A stretch of 8,978 nucleotides of DNA from Patescibacteria group bacterium (GCA_018826025.1 JAHKAK010000092.1:1-8978); one strand, 5' to 3'. Shown: positions 1 to 7,110, counted from the first letter of the stretch. Notes: generated by a model from the letters alone, not told the origin. Numbers and translations: made by a program.

Positions 1-1
1 C

Positions 2-1294
2 GACTTGGAAAGCCGGATAGAAGAATTTAAAACCAATTTGCCGAACTTGATATCGCCGTGCTTGGGACAAGAAAGAAGCGAAGCTTTGATTCAAGAAATA
101 GACCAAAAAGTCGCCATGCAGTTTAATCACTTTGATTCAGATAGAACCGATTTGGCCAATTTGTTTTCTGAAAGAGGCGACAAAGAAACGGAACAACTGG
201 AATCGCGACCCATGAGCATTTTTGTCTGGGCGAGAAATCCGGATATTGATCTGTACCAAGGCAATTATTCGCCTTGCTGTATTTGCATAGATAGCGCGCA
301 TATGGGCGCGGAATCGACTATCGCCGATTACAATACTGATTTAGGCATTCAAATTGTTAATATCTGGGATGAAACAAAAAACGAACCGGTAACAGCGGCT
401 TGGTGCTGGCTGGGACAAAATAATAAAGGAGAAAAAGCTTTAGTTATCGATAATATCGAATCTAACACATTGTATAGTTCCAATTTTTCCGAACAATTAT
501 CTAATGAATTATTGGAGTATATTAAAGATTATGCTAGAAAAATCGGTGCGGACAAAGTGGTTTTAGGAAAAGCCAATAATGATTTGCCCACGGGGTCAGA
601 ATTGGCCAAACTAAGTGAAGATAATGGTCAATACGAAAAAATTGGCGGCAGCAACAGAATAGATGGATATTTCTTGGAAGCGCAAGAAAAAAGCGTAAAA
701 TTAGTTTGGCAGGCGGAAGAGAAAAAAGTTATTGAAAAAAAAGTAAAAGAAATTCCCAAAGTAGAATTTAAAAATTTAAAAGTTGAATCAATAAGCGATA
801 AAAATCTAGCGCGAGTCTTGCAAACGGAAAGAAAGATTTACGCGGGTACGGGACTGATTAGCGGACAAACAATGGTTGAAGATATTAAAAGAGGGAATGG
901 TTTTGAATATTCGGTGGCTATGAGAGGGATTAGGTCGGGCAAAAAACAAGCAGAAATAGTGGCGTATATAATTGGCGTGGAAGACGAAACGGACGAAGGC
1001 GATAAATCAATATACATGGAAGACATCGCGGTTTTGCCGGAAGCGCAAAGGCAGGGAATTGGCTGGGAGGCAATGAAAGAATTTATCGGTAAATTAAAAG
1101 CGAAAGCCACTAAGGATGGCCAGCCGGTATTATTGGATATGCATTTGAGAGAAACTTCGCAGGCTTTTATGTCTAGATATCAAGCTGATCTGGAAAACTT
1201 GGGTGTAAAATTAATTGAAGAAGCCCTAGTGCCGGATTATTATGACGAAGGGGAAGATTCGTTGTATCGGGTTTATGAGGTGAGGGTGGATTAA
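2..1294 (+). CDS. GNAT-family N-acetyltransferase, N-terminus cut by window edge
   Basis: The frame is open to the left edge, so the gene probably begins upstream; the first in-frame start-like codon is TTG at 5. Residue numbers below count from that TTG (429 aa). The C-terminal part (about 255-429) reads as a GNAT acetyltransferase: a strand with IAVLP (341-345) leads into the acetyl-CoA pyrophosphate-binding motif Q348-R-Q-G351-I-G353, then an amphipathic helix. A Lys/Glu-rich linker (about 236-255) separates it from an N-terminal half (about 70-230). That half resembles a second, degenerate GNAT fold: VIDNIE (147-152) sits where strand 4 would, and a helix near 165-180 follows, but no QxxGxG loop is present. 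Such proteins move an acetyl group from acetyl-CoA to an amine; the substrate here cannot be read. No terminator is visible before the next gene. I am fairly sure of the C-terminal domain and unsure of the first. Confidence 0.75.
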   Translation, partial: DLESRIEEFKTNLPNLISPCLGQERSEALIQEIDQKVAMQFNHFDSDRTDLANLFSERGDKETEQLESRPMSIFVWARNPDIDLYQGNYSPCCICIDSAHMGAESTIADYNTDLGIQIVNIWDETKNEPVTAAWCWLGQNNKGEKALVIDNIESNTLYSSNFSEQLSNELLEYIKDYARKIGADKVVLGKANNDLPTGSELAKLSEDNGQYEKIGGSNRIDGYFLEAQEKSVKLVWQAEEKKVIEKKVKEIPKVEFKNLKVESISDKNLARVLQTERKIYAGTGLISGQTMVEDIKRGNGFEYSVAMRGIRSGKKQAEIVAYIIGVEDETDEGDKSIYMEDIAVLPEAQRQGIGWEAMKEFIGKLKAKATKDGQPVLLDMHLRETSQAFMSRYQADLENLGVKLIEEALVPDYYDEGEDSLYRVYEVRVD

Positions 1295-1432
1295 ATAATT
1301 TGTCCCGATTTTGGTAAAGATCATTTCAGTTTTATTAGTAATTATTATATTTTTTACAAAAACAGGCGTACGGTATCGACGTGTAGTCAATTCGTATTGA
1401 TTAGCGAGAATTCGCGCTTGATTCGTGATAAA

Positions 1433-2980
1433 ATGATGTATTCTAAGAAAGTTATCAAACATTTTCAGAATCCCGCTAATATGGGTAAAATGATCAACCC
1501 TGATGGCGCGGGCGAAGTTGGCAACCCGGTTTGTCTTCTGCCAAAGCAAAATATTCATATAAGCAACGGAATCAGAGAAATAGATAAAATTACCGTGGCA
1601 GAAAGAGTTCTGTCTTCAAATGGCAGATATAGTAAAGTTAATAAGACTACGAAGAGAGATTATAGCGGAAAGATATTAGCGATTAAAAATAAATTAGGCA
1701 AGATTTGCTTGACGCCCGATCATCTTATTCTATCTATAAAATTGCTGCCGGGATATAAATATTTGAGAACAAAGAATAAAAAACAACTTGTTCCCGCTTG
1801 GCATCATGCGGAAGAATTGAAGAAAGGAGATATTATTTTATACCCCGTATTAAAAGAAAAAAACAATTTAAACTATAAAACGATTAGCATCCCTAAATCT
1901 AAATGGGATTTTAGGAGTAAGGAGATTCCAAATAAAATTCTTATAAATTCTGATTTATTGAGATTATTCGGTTATTTTTTATCAGAAGGATATGTTCAAG
2001 ACAGGCCGTCCAGAACTTTTATTTCATTTACGTTAAATATTAAGGAAGATGAAATTGTCAATGACATCAAGAAAATATCAAAAAAACTATTTAATTTGGA
2101 TATAGCCGTGCGGAGATTACCAGAAAGAAAAACAGTTGTTATTGATCTTTATAGCGCAAAATTAGCCCGATTTTTTAAAGAGATATTAAAAAATGGGGCG
2201 GCAAACAAAATAATTCCCGATTTTATTATGCATCTCTCCCCCGAAAGACAAAAGCCCTTAATTTATGGTTTATGGAAAGGAGACGGTTGTCTTAATCTTA
2301 AGAGGGCCGGGGCAAGGGGAGGATATGTCACGGTTTCTTATAAATTGGCTCAACAGATAAAGATATTGCTTCTAAGGCAAAAAATTGTTCCTTCAATCTA
2401 TGTTGATAAGGAAAAAAAAATCAAAAACGTAAATCATAAAGAGGCATATAGAATTCATATCGGCCAGAGAGATTCTTTGATAAAATTATGTTCTATTCTC
2501 GGTGTGGAATATATCCCGCGATCGTATGCTTCGGTTGATTCTTGGTTTGATAAAAACTTTTGCTACACGCCGATAACACAAATCAAAGAATTAAATTATA
2601 GGGGATTAGTCTACAATCTTGAGGTTTCAAGCACTCACTCATTTACCTCGGATGCCTTTTGTCTTCACAATTGCGGTGATTTAATGAATATTTATATTAA
2701 GGTGGCCAAAAATAAAAAGGGGCAGGAGATAATAAAAGATATAAAGTTTGAAACGCTGGGGTGCGTGGCGGCCATTGCCACCTCTTCCATGGTAACAGCC
2801 ATGGCCAAAGGCAAAACACTGGACGAGGCGCTGAAGATTAAGTATTCGGATATTGCTGAAGCTTTGGGCTCTTTGCCGCCAATCAAAACCCACTGCGCCG
2901 ATTTGGCGGTGAAAGGGTTGCGAGCGGCGATAGAGGACTATAAAAATAATTTAAAATTAAAAAATCAAAATGAAAAATGA
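1433..2980 (+). CDS. iscU: IscU-type Fe-S cluster scaffold protein precursor, interrupted by an intein
   Basis: The product is a precursor of an IscU/NifU-N scaffold, on which Fe-S clusters are built in the cytosol before transfer to apoproteins. The N-extein (33 aa) begins MMYSKKVIKHFQNP, matching E. coli IscU MAYSEKV, which picks ATG 1433 over the in-frame TTG at 1397; no clear Shine-Dalgarno site is seen. The C-extein (102 aa) begins CGDLM. Splicing would give about 135 aa, close to the usual 128. Numbered in the spliced product, the ligands are Cys34 (CGD), Asp36, Cys64 (LGC), His107 and Cys108 (THC), all present. LPPIK (101-105) matches the HscA-binding LPPVK motif. His107 and the Cys64-Cys108 spacing without an insert argue for IscU/NifU rather than SufU. 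No cysteine desulfurase lies within the window. The last residues (about LKLKNQNEK) are encoded inside an inverted repeat that supplies the stop. Confidence 0.93.
   Translation: MMYSKKVIKHFQNPANMGKMINPDGAGEVGNPVCLLPKQNIHISNGIREIDKITVAERVLSSNGRYSKVNKTTKRDYSGKILAIKNKLGKICLTPDHLILSIKLLPGYKYLRTKNKKQLVPAWHHAEELKKGDIILYPVLKEKNNLNYKTISIPKSKWDFRSKEIPNKILINSDLLRLFGYFLSEGYVQDRPSRTFISFTLNIKEDEIVNDIKKISKKLFNLDIAVRRLPERKTVVIDLYSAKLARFFKEILKNGAANKIIPDFIMHLSPERQKPLIYGLWKGDGCLNLKRAGARGGYVTVSYKLAQQIKILLLRQKIVPSIYVDKEKKIKNVNHKEAYRIHIGQRDSLIKLCSILGVEYIPRSYASVDSWFDKNFCYTPITQIKELNYRGLVYNLEVSSTHSFTSDAFCLHNCGDLMNIYIKVAKNKKGQEIIKDIKFETLGCVAAIATSSMVTAMAKGKTLDEALKIKYSDIAEALGSLPPIKTHCADLAVKGLRAAIEDYKNNLKLKNQNEK
1532..2671 (+). 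mobile_element. In-frame intein (380 aa) with LAGLIDADG homing endonuclease domain
   Basis: This protein intron starts at Cys1 (TGT 1532) and ends in His379-Asn380 (2666-2671), followed by Cys+1. Splicing block A is CLLPKQNIHISNG. Block B has T61-P-D-H64, the TxxH motif. Block F/G is the VYNLEVSSTHSF segment ending in CLHN. Between them lies a DOD-type homing endonuclease: first LAGLIDADG helix LFGYFLSEGY (145-154, acidic residue Glu152) and second LIYGLWKGDG (243-252, acidic residue Asp251). Both catalytic acids are present and the frame is intact, so splicing and cutting both look possible. The sequence is visibly richer in A/T and AGA/AGG codons than clpB or the C-extein, consistent with acquisition by transfer. 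Removing it joins GNPV to CGDLM, which restores the family's GAPACGD motif, so the boundaries are well fixed. Confidence 0.95.
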
Positions 2981-3060
2981 CAATGCAAAATGTTAAAATC
3001 ATCCCGCCTTCGGCGGGATACAAAAATTTTACATTTTGAGATTTACATTTTACATTTGAG
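2950..3060 (+). repeat. Imperfect inverted repeat with GC-rich central hairpin
   Basis: The centre is an 8-bp perfect stem, ATCCCGCC (3001-3008) pairing with GGCGGGAT (3012-3019) around a TTC loop. The A/T-rich flanks are also inverted: the left arm words CAAAATGTTAAAAT (2986-2999) and TCAAAATGAAAAATG pair with ATTTTACATTTTG (about 3027-3038) and CATTTTACATTTGA on the right, with small gaps. The element carries the last codons and stop of iscU and ends about ten bases before the clpB start. It could act as a transcript-end or processing hairpin, though no clean T-run follows the stem, or be a dispersed intergenic element. It makes clpB appear to start earlier (ATG 2990), an extension I regard as not real. 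Confidence 0.65.
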
Positions 3061-3070
3061 CAAAGCGAAC

Positions 3071-5680
3071 GTGCAGATAGATAAATTCACAATTAAAGCT
3101 CAAGAAGCGTTGCGCGAGGCGCATAATTTTGCGGCCGAGCGCGGACAAACCCAAATTGATATTTTGCATTTGGCCTTAGCTTTGATTTTGCAAGATGGAG
3201 GGATTGTTAAAACTTTATTGGAAAAACTGGAAGTTAATTTGCCGTTTTTGGAAACGGAACTGGAAAAAGAGATCACGCGCCTGCCAAGGATTTTGGGCGA
3301 GGTGCCCTTTGGGCAGGTGATGTTGAGCCCGGAACTTGGCCGATTAATTAATAACGCCAGCCGCGAAGCGCAAAAATTGGGCGATGAATTTGTCTCGGTT
3401 GAGCATTTATTGCTGGCGGTCCTGGAAGCATCAAGCCGCGCCAAAGAAATTTTTAAAGGTTTTGGCGTGGAGAAACAAAACGTGATGACAATTTTGGACA
3501 CGGTGCGAGGCAGCCAAAAAGTCACGGACATGGAGCCGGAAAGTAAATATCAGGTGCTGGAAAAATACGCGCGCAATTTAACGGAGCTGGCGCGCAAAGA
3601 AAAATTGGATCCGGTGGTTGGCCGAGACGAGGAAATCAGGCGCGTGATGCAGGTGCTTTCGCGCCGGACAAAAAACAACCCCGTGCTGATTGGCGAAGCA
3701 GGCGTGGGTAAAACTGCGATTGTTGAGGGTTTGGCGCAGAGAATCGTTAGCGGTGATGTGCCTGAAAGTCTGAAGAACAAAGAATTAATCGCTATGGACT
3801 TGGGAGCGTTGGTGGCGGGCACTAAGTTCCGCGGCGAGTTTGAAGACCGGATTAAGGCTGTTTTGAAAGAAATTGACCGCTCGGCCGGAAAATATATTTT
3901 ATTTATTGACGAGCTTCACACTTTGGTTGGCGCGGGCGCGGCCGAAGGCGCGATAGATGCTTCCAATCTTTTAAAGCCGGCTTTGGCGCGGGGCGAGTTG
4001 CGGGCTATTGGCGCCACCACCCTGAAAGAGTATCAAAAATACATTGAGCGCGACCCGGCGCTGGCGCGGCGGTTCCAGCAGGTCTATGTGCAAGAGCCCA
4101 CAATTGAAGATACGGTAGCGATTTTGCGGGGGTTGAAAGAAAAATATGAGGTGTACCATGGCGTGCGTATCACGGACGAGGCGATTGTGGCGGCGGCGAA
4201 CTTAAGCTCCCGTTATATTTCCGACCGCTTTTTGCCAGACAAGGCGGTGGATTTAATTGACGAAGCAGCGGCGGCGCTGCGACTGGAAATTGACAGCATG
4301 CCCACGGAGCTGGATCAGCAAAAACGAAAGATAATACAACTTGAAATTGAAAAGCAGGCGTTGAAAAAAGAAACCAGTAAAGACGGCCGCTCGCATCTGC
4401 GCCAGGTAGAAAAACAGTTGGCGGATCTTAAAGAAAAATCCAAAGAAGCGGAGTTGCGTTGGAAAAACGAACATGATTTAATCGTGAAAATCAGCGAGGC
4501 CAAGAAAAAAATTGACGCTTTAAAGCAGGAAGCGGATATTGCTTCTCGCGAGGGAAACTTGGCGAAAGTGGCGGAAATCAGATACGGCAAAATTCCCGAA
4601 CAGGAAAAAGTGATGAAAGCTAATCAGAAAAAATTAGTTGATTTTCAAAAAGATAAGCCTTTGCTTAAAGAGGAGATTGAGGAGCCGGAAATTGCCAGAG
4701 TTGTTGGCCGCTGGACGGGAATTCCGGTGCAAAAAATGCTGGAAGGCGAAATGCAAAAATTAACGCGCATGGAAATAGAGTTGCATAAGCGCGTGATTGA
4801 CCAAGAAGAGGCAATTGCCGCGATTGCCAACGCGGTGAGGCGAGCGCGCGCGGGCGTGGCGGAAGAGAAGCGGCCGATCGGCTCGTTCATCTTTTTGGGG
4901 CCAACGGGCGTGGGTAAAACTGAATTGGCTAAGGCCTTAGCCGAATTTATGTTTAACGACGAGAACGCGATTGTGAGATTAGATATGTCCGAATACATGG
5001 AAAAGCACTCGGTGTCTCGCATGGTGGGTTCGCCGCCGGGCTACATTGGTTTTGAGGAGGGCGGGCAGTTAACCGAGGCGATTCGCCGCCGGCCCTATAG
5101 CGTCGTTTTATTTGACGAAATTGAAAAAGCCCATCCGGAAGTTTTTAATATGCTGTTGCAAATTTTGGACGATGGTCGCTTGACCGATAGCAAGGGGCGC
5201 GCGGTGAATTTTAAAAATGCGATTATCATTATGACTTCCAATGTTGGCAATGAAATTGTAAAAAATTTCACGCTGGGCTTTGCGGACGAGGAGCCCAAAA
5301 AACAGGAGCAGCAGGCAATGAAGGATAAAGTTTTAGAATCGTTACGGCAAAGCTTTAAACCAGAGTTTTTGAATCGGGTGGATGAAATTATTGTGTTTGA
5401 CAGTTTAACTCGCGAGAACTTGGCGCAAATCGTGGATTTGCAATTGGCGGTAGTTCAAAAGCGGCTGGCGGCCAAGAAAATTAAAATAAAAGTGAGCAGC
5501 CGCGCCAAAAAGTATTTGGCGGATAAGGGCTACGACCCTAATTACGGCGCGCGTCCCTTGAAACGTTTGATTCAGCAGGTGATTTTAGATGCCATCGCTA
5601 AAAAAATCTTAACAGGGGAAGTTACAGAAGGGAGCTTATTGATTATTGATGCGGGAGAGAAAGGGATACTCATAAAATAA
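3071..5680 (+). CDS. clpB: ClpB-type AAA+ protein disaggregase
   Basis: Hexameric cytosolic ATPase that threads aggregated proteins through its pore, normally with DnaK. GTG 3071 is chosen because MQIDKFTIKAQEAL aligns with ClpB N-termini; it gives 869 aa (E. coli 857). Order: N domain (about 1-145); AAA-1 with Walker A GEAGVGKT (208-215), pore loop GTKFRGEF (Phe253), Walker B Asp280-Glu281 and Arg333/Arg334; middle coiled-coil domain (about 410-535), full ClpB length rather than the short ClpC form; AAA-2 with Walker A GPTGVGKT (610-617), pore loop GYIGFEEGG (Tyr658), Walker B Asp682-Glu683 and Arg769; and the sensor-2 motif GARPLKR near the C-terminus. All catalytic residues are present. 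One oddity: the sequence NFTLGFADEE puts LGF at 735-737, where ClpC and ClpA carry the tripeptide that docks ClpP and where ClpB usually has none. No CIRCE-like operator is seen upstream. The gene lies just downstream of an inverted repeat. Confidence 0.95.
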   Translation: MQIDKFTIKAQEALREAHNFAAERGQTQIDILHLALALILQDGGIVKTLLEKLEVNLPFLETELEKEITRLPRILGEVPFGQVMLSPELGRLINNASREAQKLGDEFVSVEHLLLAVLEASSRAKEIFKGFGVEKQNVMTILDTVRGSQKVTDMEPESKYQVLEKYARNLTELARKEKLDPVVGRDEEIRRVMQVLSRRTKNNPVLIGEAGVGKTAIVEGLAQRIVSGDVPESLKNKELIAMDLGALVAGTKFRGEFEDRIKAVLKEIDRSAGKYILFIDELHTLVGAGAAEGAIDASNLLKPALARGELRAIGATTLKEYQKYIERDPALARRFQQVYVQEPTIEDTVAILRGLKEKYEVYHGVRITDEAIVAAANLSSRYISDRFLPDKAVDLIDEAAAALRLEIDSMPTELDQQKRKIIQLEIEKQALKKETSKDGRSHLRQVEKQLADLKEKSKEAELRWKNEHDLIVKISEAKKKIDALKQEADIASREGNLAKVAEIRYGKIPEQEKVMKANQKKLVDFQKDKPLLKEEIEEPEIARVVGRWTGIPVQKMLEGEMQKLTRMEIELHKRVIDQEEAIAAIANAVRRARAGVAEEKRPIGSFIFLGPTGVGKTELAKALAEFMFNDENAIVRLDMSEYMEKHSVSRMVGSPPGYIGFEEGGQLTEAIRRRPYSVVLFDEIEKAHPEVFNMLLQILDDGRLTDSKGRAVNFKNAIIIMTSNVGNEIVKNFTLGFADEEPKKQEQQAMKDKVLESLRQSFKPEFLNRVDEIIVFDSLTRENLAQIVDLQLAVVQKRLAAKKIKIKVSSRAKKYLADKGYDPNYGARPLKRLIQQVILDAIAKKILTGEVTEGSLLIIDAGEKGILIK

Positions 5681-5758
5681 CGCTCGGACATTAATTTTAA
5701 GACAGTTATTTGGCCACTTTTTGACAGCAAAAAGTGGCGTAAAAACTGCGCCCGAGCG
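5681..5758 (+). repeat. Nested inverted repeat directly after clpB
   Basis: An inner perfect 11-bp hairpin, GCCACTTTTTG (5713-5723) with CAAAAAGTGGC (5728-5738), has the loop ACAG. Around it, CAGTT (5703-5707) pairs with AACTG (5744-5748), and CGCTCGG (5681-5687) pairs with CCGAGCG (5752-5758). The outer arm starts at the base after the clpB stop codon. No T-run follows, so it is not a textbook intrinsic terminator, but it could still end or stabilise the clpB message. It directly abuts the next palindrome. Confidence 0.7.
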
Positions 5759-5760
5759 TA

Positions 5761-5907
5761 AAAATAGAGAAAATCAGGCTCGCTTCGCTAAAATTGCCGC
5801 GGACAACTCGGTTCGCTTCGCCGCTGTAGACGTCCTACGCGGCTTCGCTCCCTCGTCCCGCTGGCAATTTCTTAACGCGAAGCTCGCCGCGATTTTCTGG
5901 CTATTTT
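5761..5907 (+). repeat. Long imperfect palindrome, about 147 bp, with TTCGC-rich arms
   Basis: The two halves are reverse complements with gaps: AAAATAG (5761-5767) with CTATTTT (5901-5907), AGAAAATC (5768-5775) with GATTTTCT (5891-5898), GCTTCGC (5782-5788) with GCGAAGC (5877-5883), and AAATTGCC (5791-5798) with GGCAATTT (5863-5870). At the centre GCCGC+GTAG (5820-5829, one bulged T) pairs with CTAC+GCGGC (5835-5843) around ACGTC. This architecture fits a miniature inverted-repeat or cruciform-forming element. An open frame runs across it into the downstream gene from 5721, but that N-terminal stretch is encoded by the repeat and is not credible protein. With the preceding repeat it fills the gene-free stretch 5681-5942. 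Confidence 0.7.
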
Positions 5908-5942
5908 CCCGCTATGGGCGGCTAGAAAAGCATAGAATTATT

Positions 5943-6683
5943 ATGCCCAAGAAAAAAGACTATAAAAAAATAATCGGTTTTTGGCTCTTGGTATTTTTGG
6001 TTGGCGGGCTGGCCGGCGTGTTTTTCAGCCGCGCGTTTTTGCCTTGGCTGACGAGCTTTTCGCCGTTTAATAAAGTGGCTTGGCTTTACAATGTTAACGA
6101 AGCCACAACCATTATCAATAAAACCGAAAAGATTTATGTTTCCGAGGATACGGCCTATCAAGAAGCGATAAATAAAATCGGTAACGCGGTCGTCGCCGTG
6201 CGCGTAGAAAAAACAGGTCGGATAGCGATAGAAAATTCCGGTTTTATTTTAACCAGCGACGGGTTGATCGCCACGGCTAATTTTTCTTTGGCCAAGGACG
6301 CCAAAATTTTGGTGTTGCGTGATAACCAAGAATATGAAGCGCAATTGGTTAAGCAAGACGCCACGAATGATATCGCTTTGATTAAAATTACAGCCAACAA
6401 TTTGCCAATAGCGGATTTTGGCGATAGCCAGAATTTATCTTTGGGCAAGCGGGTTGTTTTGGTTGGCGCTTCTAAAATAGGTGAAGCTTTCTCTAAATTT
6501 ACCAACATTGGCATTATAAAAACCTTCTCGCCGGAAATTTCTTTTTCGTTCAGTGAATCATCCTTGGCCGACGGCGCGGCTCTTGGCAATATTGAAGGAA
6601 AAGTTTTAGGTTTAGTCTTGACGAATAAGCAGGGGAGCATTAAGTTGGTGGGGGAGGATAAAATTAGAGAGTTGATGAAATAG
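5943..6683 (+). CDS. Membrane-anchored HtrA/DegP-like protein, catalytically degenerate
   Basis: ATG 5943 gives 246 aa starting MPKKKDYKKIIGFWLL: a basic N-terminus then one hydrophobic segment (about 10-32), a signal anchor that would place the rest outside the membrane. Residues about 72-246 follow the trypsin-like fold of HtrA/Deg proteases: SGFILTSDG (from Ser99) matches GSGFIISKDG, and NDIALIKI matches TDIALLKI with the triad Asp at 143. Two triad members are missing. Where Deg proteases have NHV, this has Asn-Phe114-Ser; where they have GNSGGP, it has Ala-Asp210-Gly-Ala. No PDZ domain follows. I infer a non-proteolytic binding or scaffolding protein; the partner is unknown. No strong ribosome site is visible. 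The gene follows the large palindromic region and ends 21 bases before the next start, so the two may share a message. The fold assignment is good; the function is not known. Confidence 0.75.
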   Translation: MPKKKDYKKIIGFWLLVFLVGGLAGVFFSRAFLPWLTSFSPFNKVAWLYNVNEATTIINKTEKIYVSEDTAYQEAINKIGNAVVAVRVEKTGRIAIENSGFILTSDGLIATANFSLAKDAKILVLRDNQEYEAQLVKQDATNDIALIKITANNLPIADFGDSQNLSLGKRVVLVGASKIGEAFSKFTNIGIIKTFSPEISFSFSESSLADGAALGNIEGKVLGLVLTNKQGSIKLVGEDKIRELMK

Positions 6684-6704
6684 TTCTTCAAAAAGGAGGG
6701 AGAG

Positions 6705-7052
6705 ATGAGACATATTGATAAGCGAAGATGGATTTGCGCAAATATCATAGGAAATTGTTCATTATCACGGTTAATGTTATCGGCCATGTATCTGGAGGTG
6801 CCGGCGGACAAAAAGTGTCCTTTGTGCCAATCGGACATTACAATTTTTCCTGAAACACCAGAAACTGCTACACAAGGCATTGTGGAGGTCGTTCCTGAAT
6901 GGCAGTGTCGAAGTTGCAAAAAAACCGGGTCATTGCTGGAGTCGGGAGGAGCTCCAGAAAAGTGTCCTGATTGCGGGGGAGAGGTTTTAACTCCTCTGCT
7001 TAAAAAAGATGGTCCTTTTGACCCCAGTCTTGATTTGCTAAAAAAGTATTAA
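6705..7052 (+). CDS. Small zinc-ribbon-like protein with three CxxC pairs
   Basis: A 115-residue protein with a strong ribosome site, AAGGAGG (6693-6699), five bases before ATG 6705; this site decides the start against internal ATGs such as the one at 6786. Three CxxC pairs are visible: CPLC (38-41), CRSC (68-71) and CPDC (87-90). The last two pairs make a typical zinc-ribbon or rubredoxin-like knuckle (WQCRSCKKTG, then KCPDCGGEV); the first may complete a second site with partners I cannot assign. There is no clear signal peptide or membrane segment. The first about 30 residues have no recognisable features. The 21-base gap to the upstream pseudo-protease suggests a two-gene unit, closed by the terminator at 7075-7110. 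I do not recognise the family; a nucleic-acid or protein-binding role is only a guess from the ribbon. Confidence 0.75.
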   Translation: MRHIDKRRWICANIIGNCSLSRLMLSAMYLEVPADKKCPLCQSDITIFPETPETATQGIVEVVPEWQCRSCKKTGSLLESGGAPEKCPDCGGEVLTPLLKKDGPFDPSLDLLKKY

Positions 7053-7074
7053 GTATTCGTATTTTTATAAGTTG

Positions 7075-7110
7075 AATCGCTTCGCTAATCGAGGCGATTT
7101 TTTAATTTTT
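7075..7110 (+). terminator. Rho-independent terminator after the zinc-ribbon gene
   Basis: AATCGCTTCG (7075-7084) pairs with CGAGGCGATT (7090-7099), ten pairs with a single G-U, around the loop CTAAT. A T-run (7098-7103) and a second T-run (7106-7110) follow. It lies 22 bases after the stop codon. Confidence 0.88.

Noticed and set aside
1397..1432. Upstream TTG start for iscU, adding 12 residues
   Set aside because: The added residues have no counterpart in IscU, while ATG 1433 gives MMYSKKV, which lines up with the usual MAYSEKV start.
1295..1432. Promoter ahead of iscU around TATTAT at 1343
   Set aside because: No acceptable -35 box is found at normal spacing. The stretch also holds a tiny TCAAT-TCGT-ATTGA hairpin but nothing decisive.
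1433..2980. Reading iscU as a pseudogene broken by an insertion
   Set aside because: The frame is continuous, the insert has all intein splicing blocks, and its removal restores the GNPV-CGD motif exactly.
2990..3070. ATG 2990 start for clpB
   Set aside because: The extra 27 residues are encoded by the inverted repeat and do not resemble ClpB; GTG 3071 fits the family N-terminus.
5721..5942. N-terminal extension of the HtrA-like protein from 5721
   Set aside because: It is translated from palindromic repeat DNA, and it would bury the signal anchor that begins naturally at ATG 5943.
6158..6919. 253-codon open frame on the - strand
   Set aside because: It is antisense to two well-supported genes, has no ribosome site worth noting and no recognisable motif.
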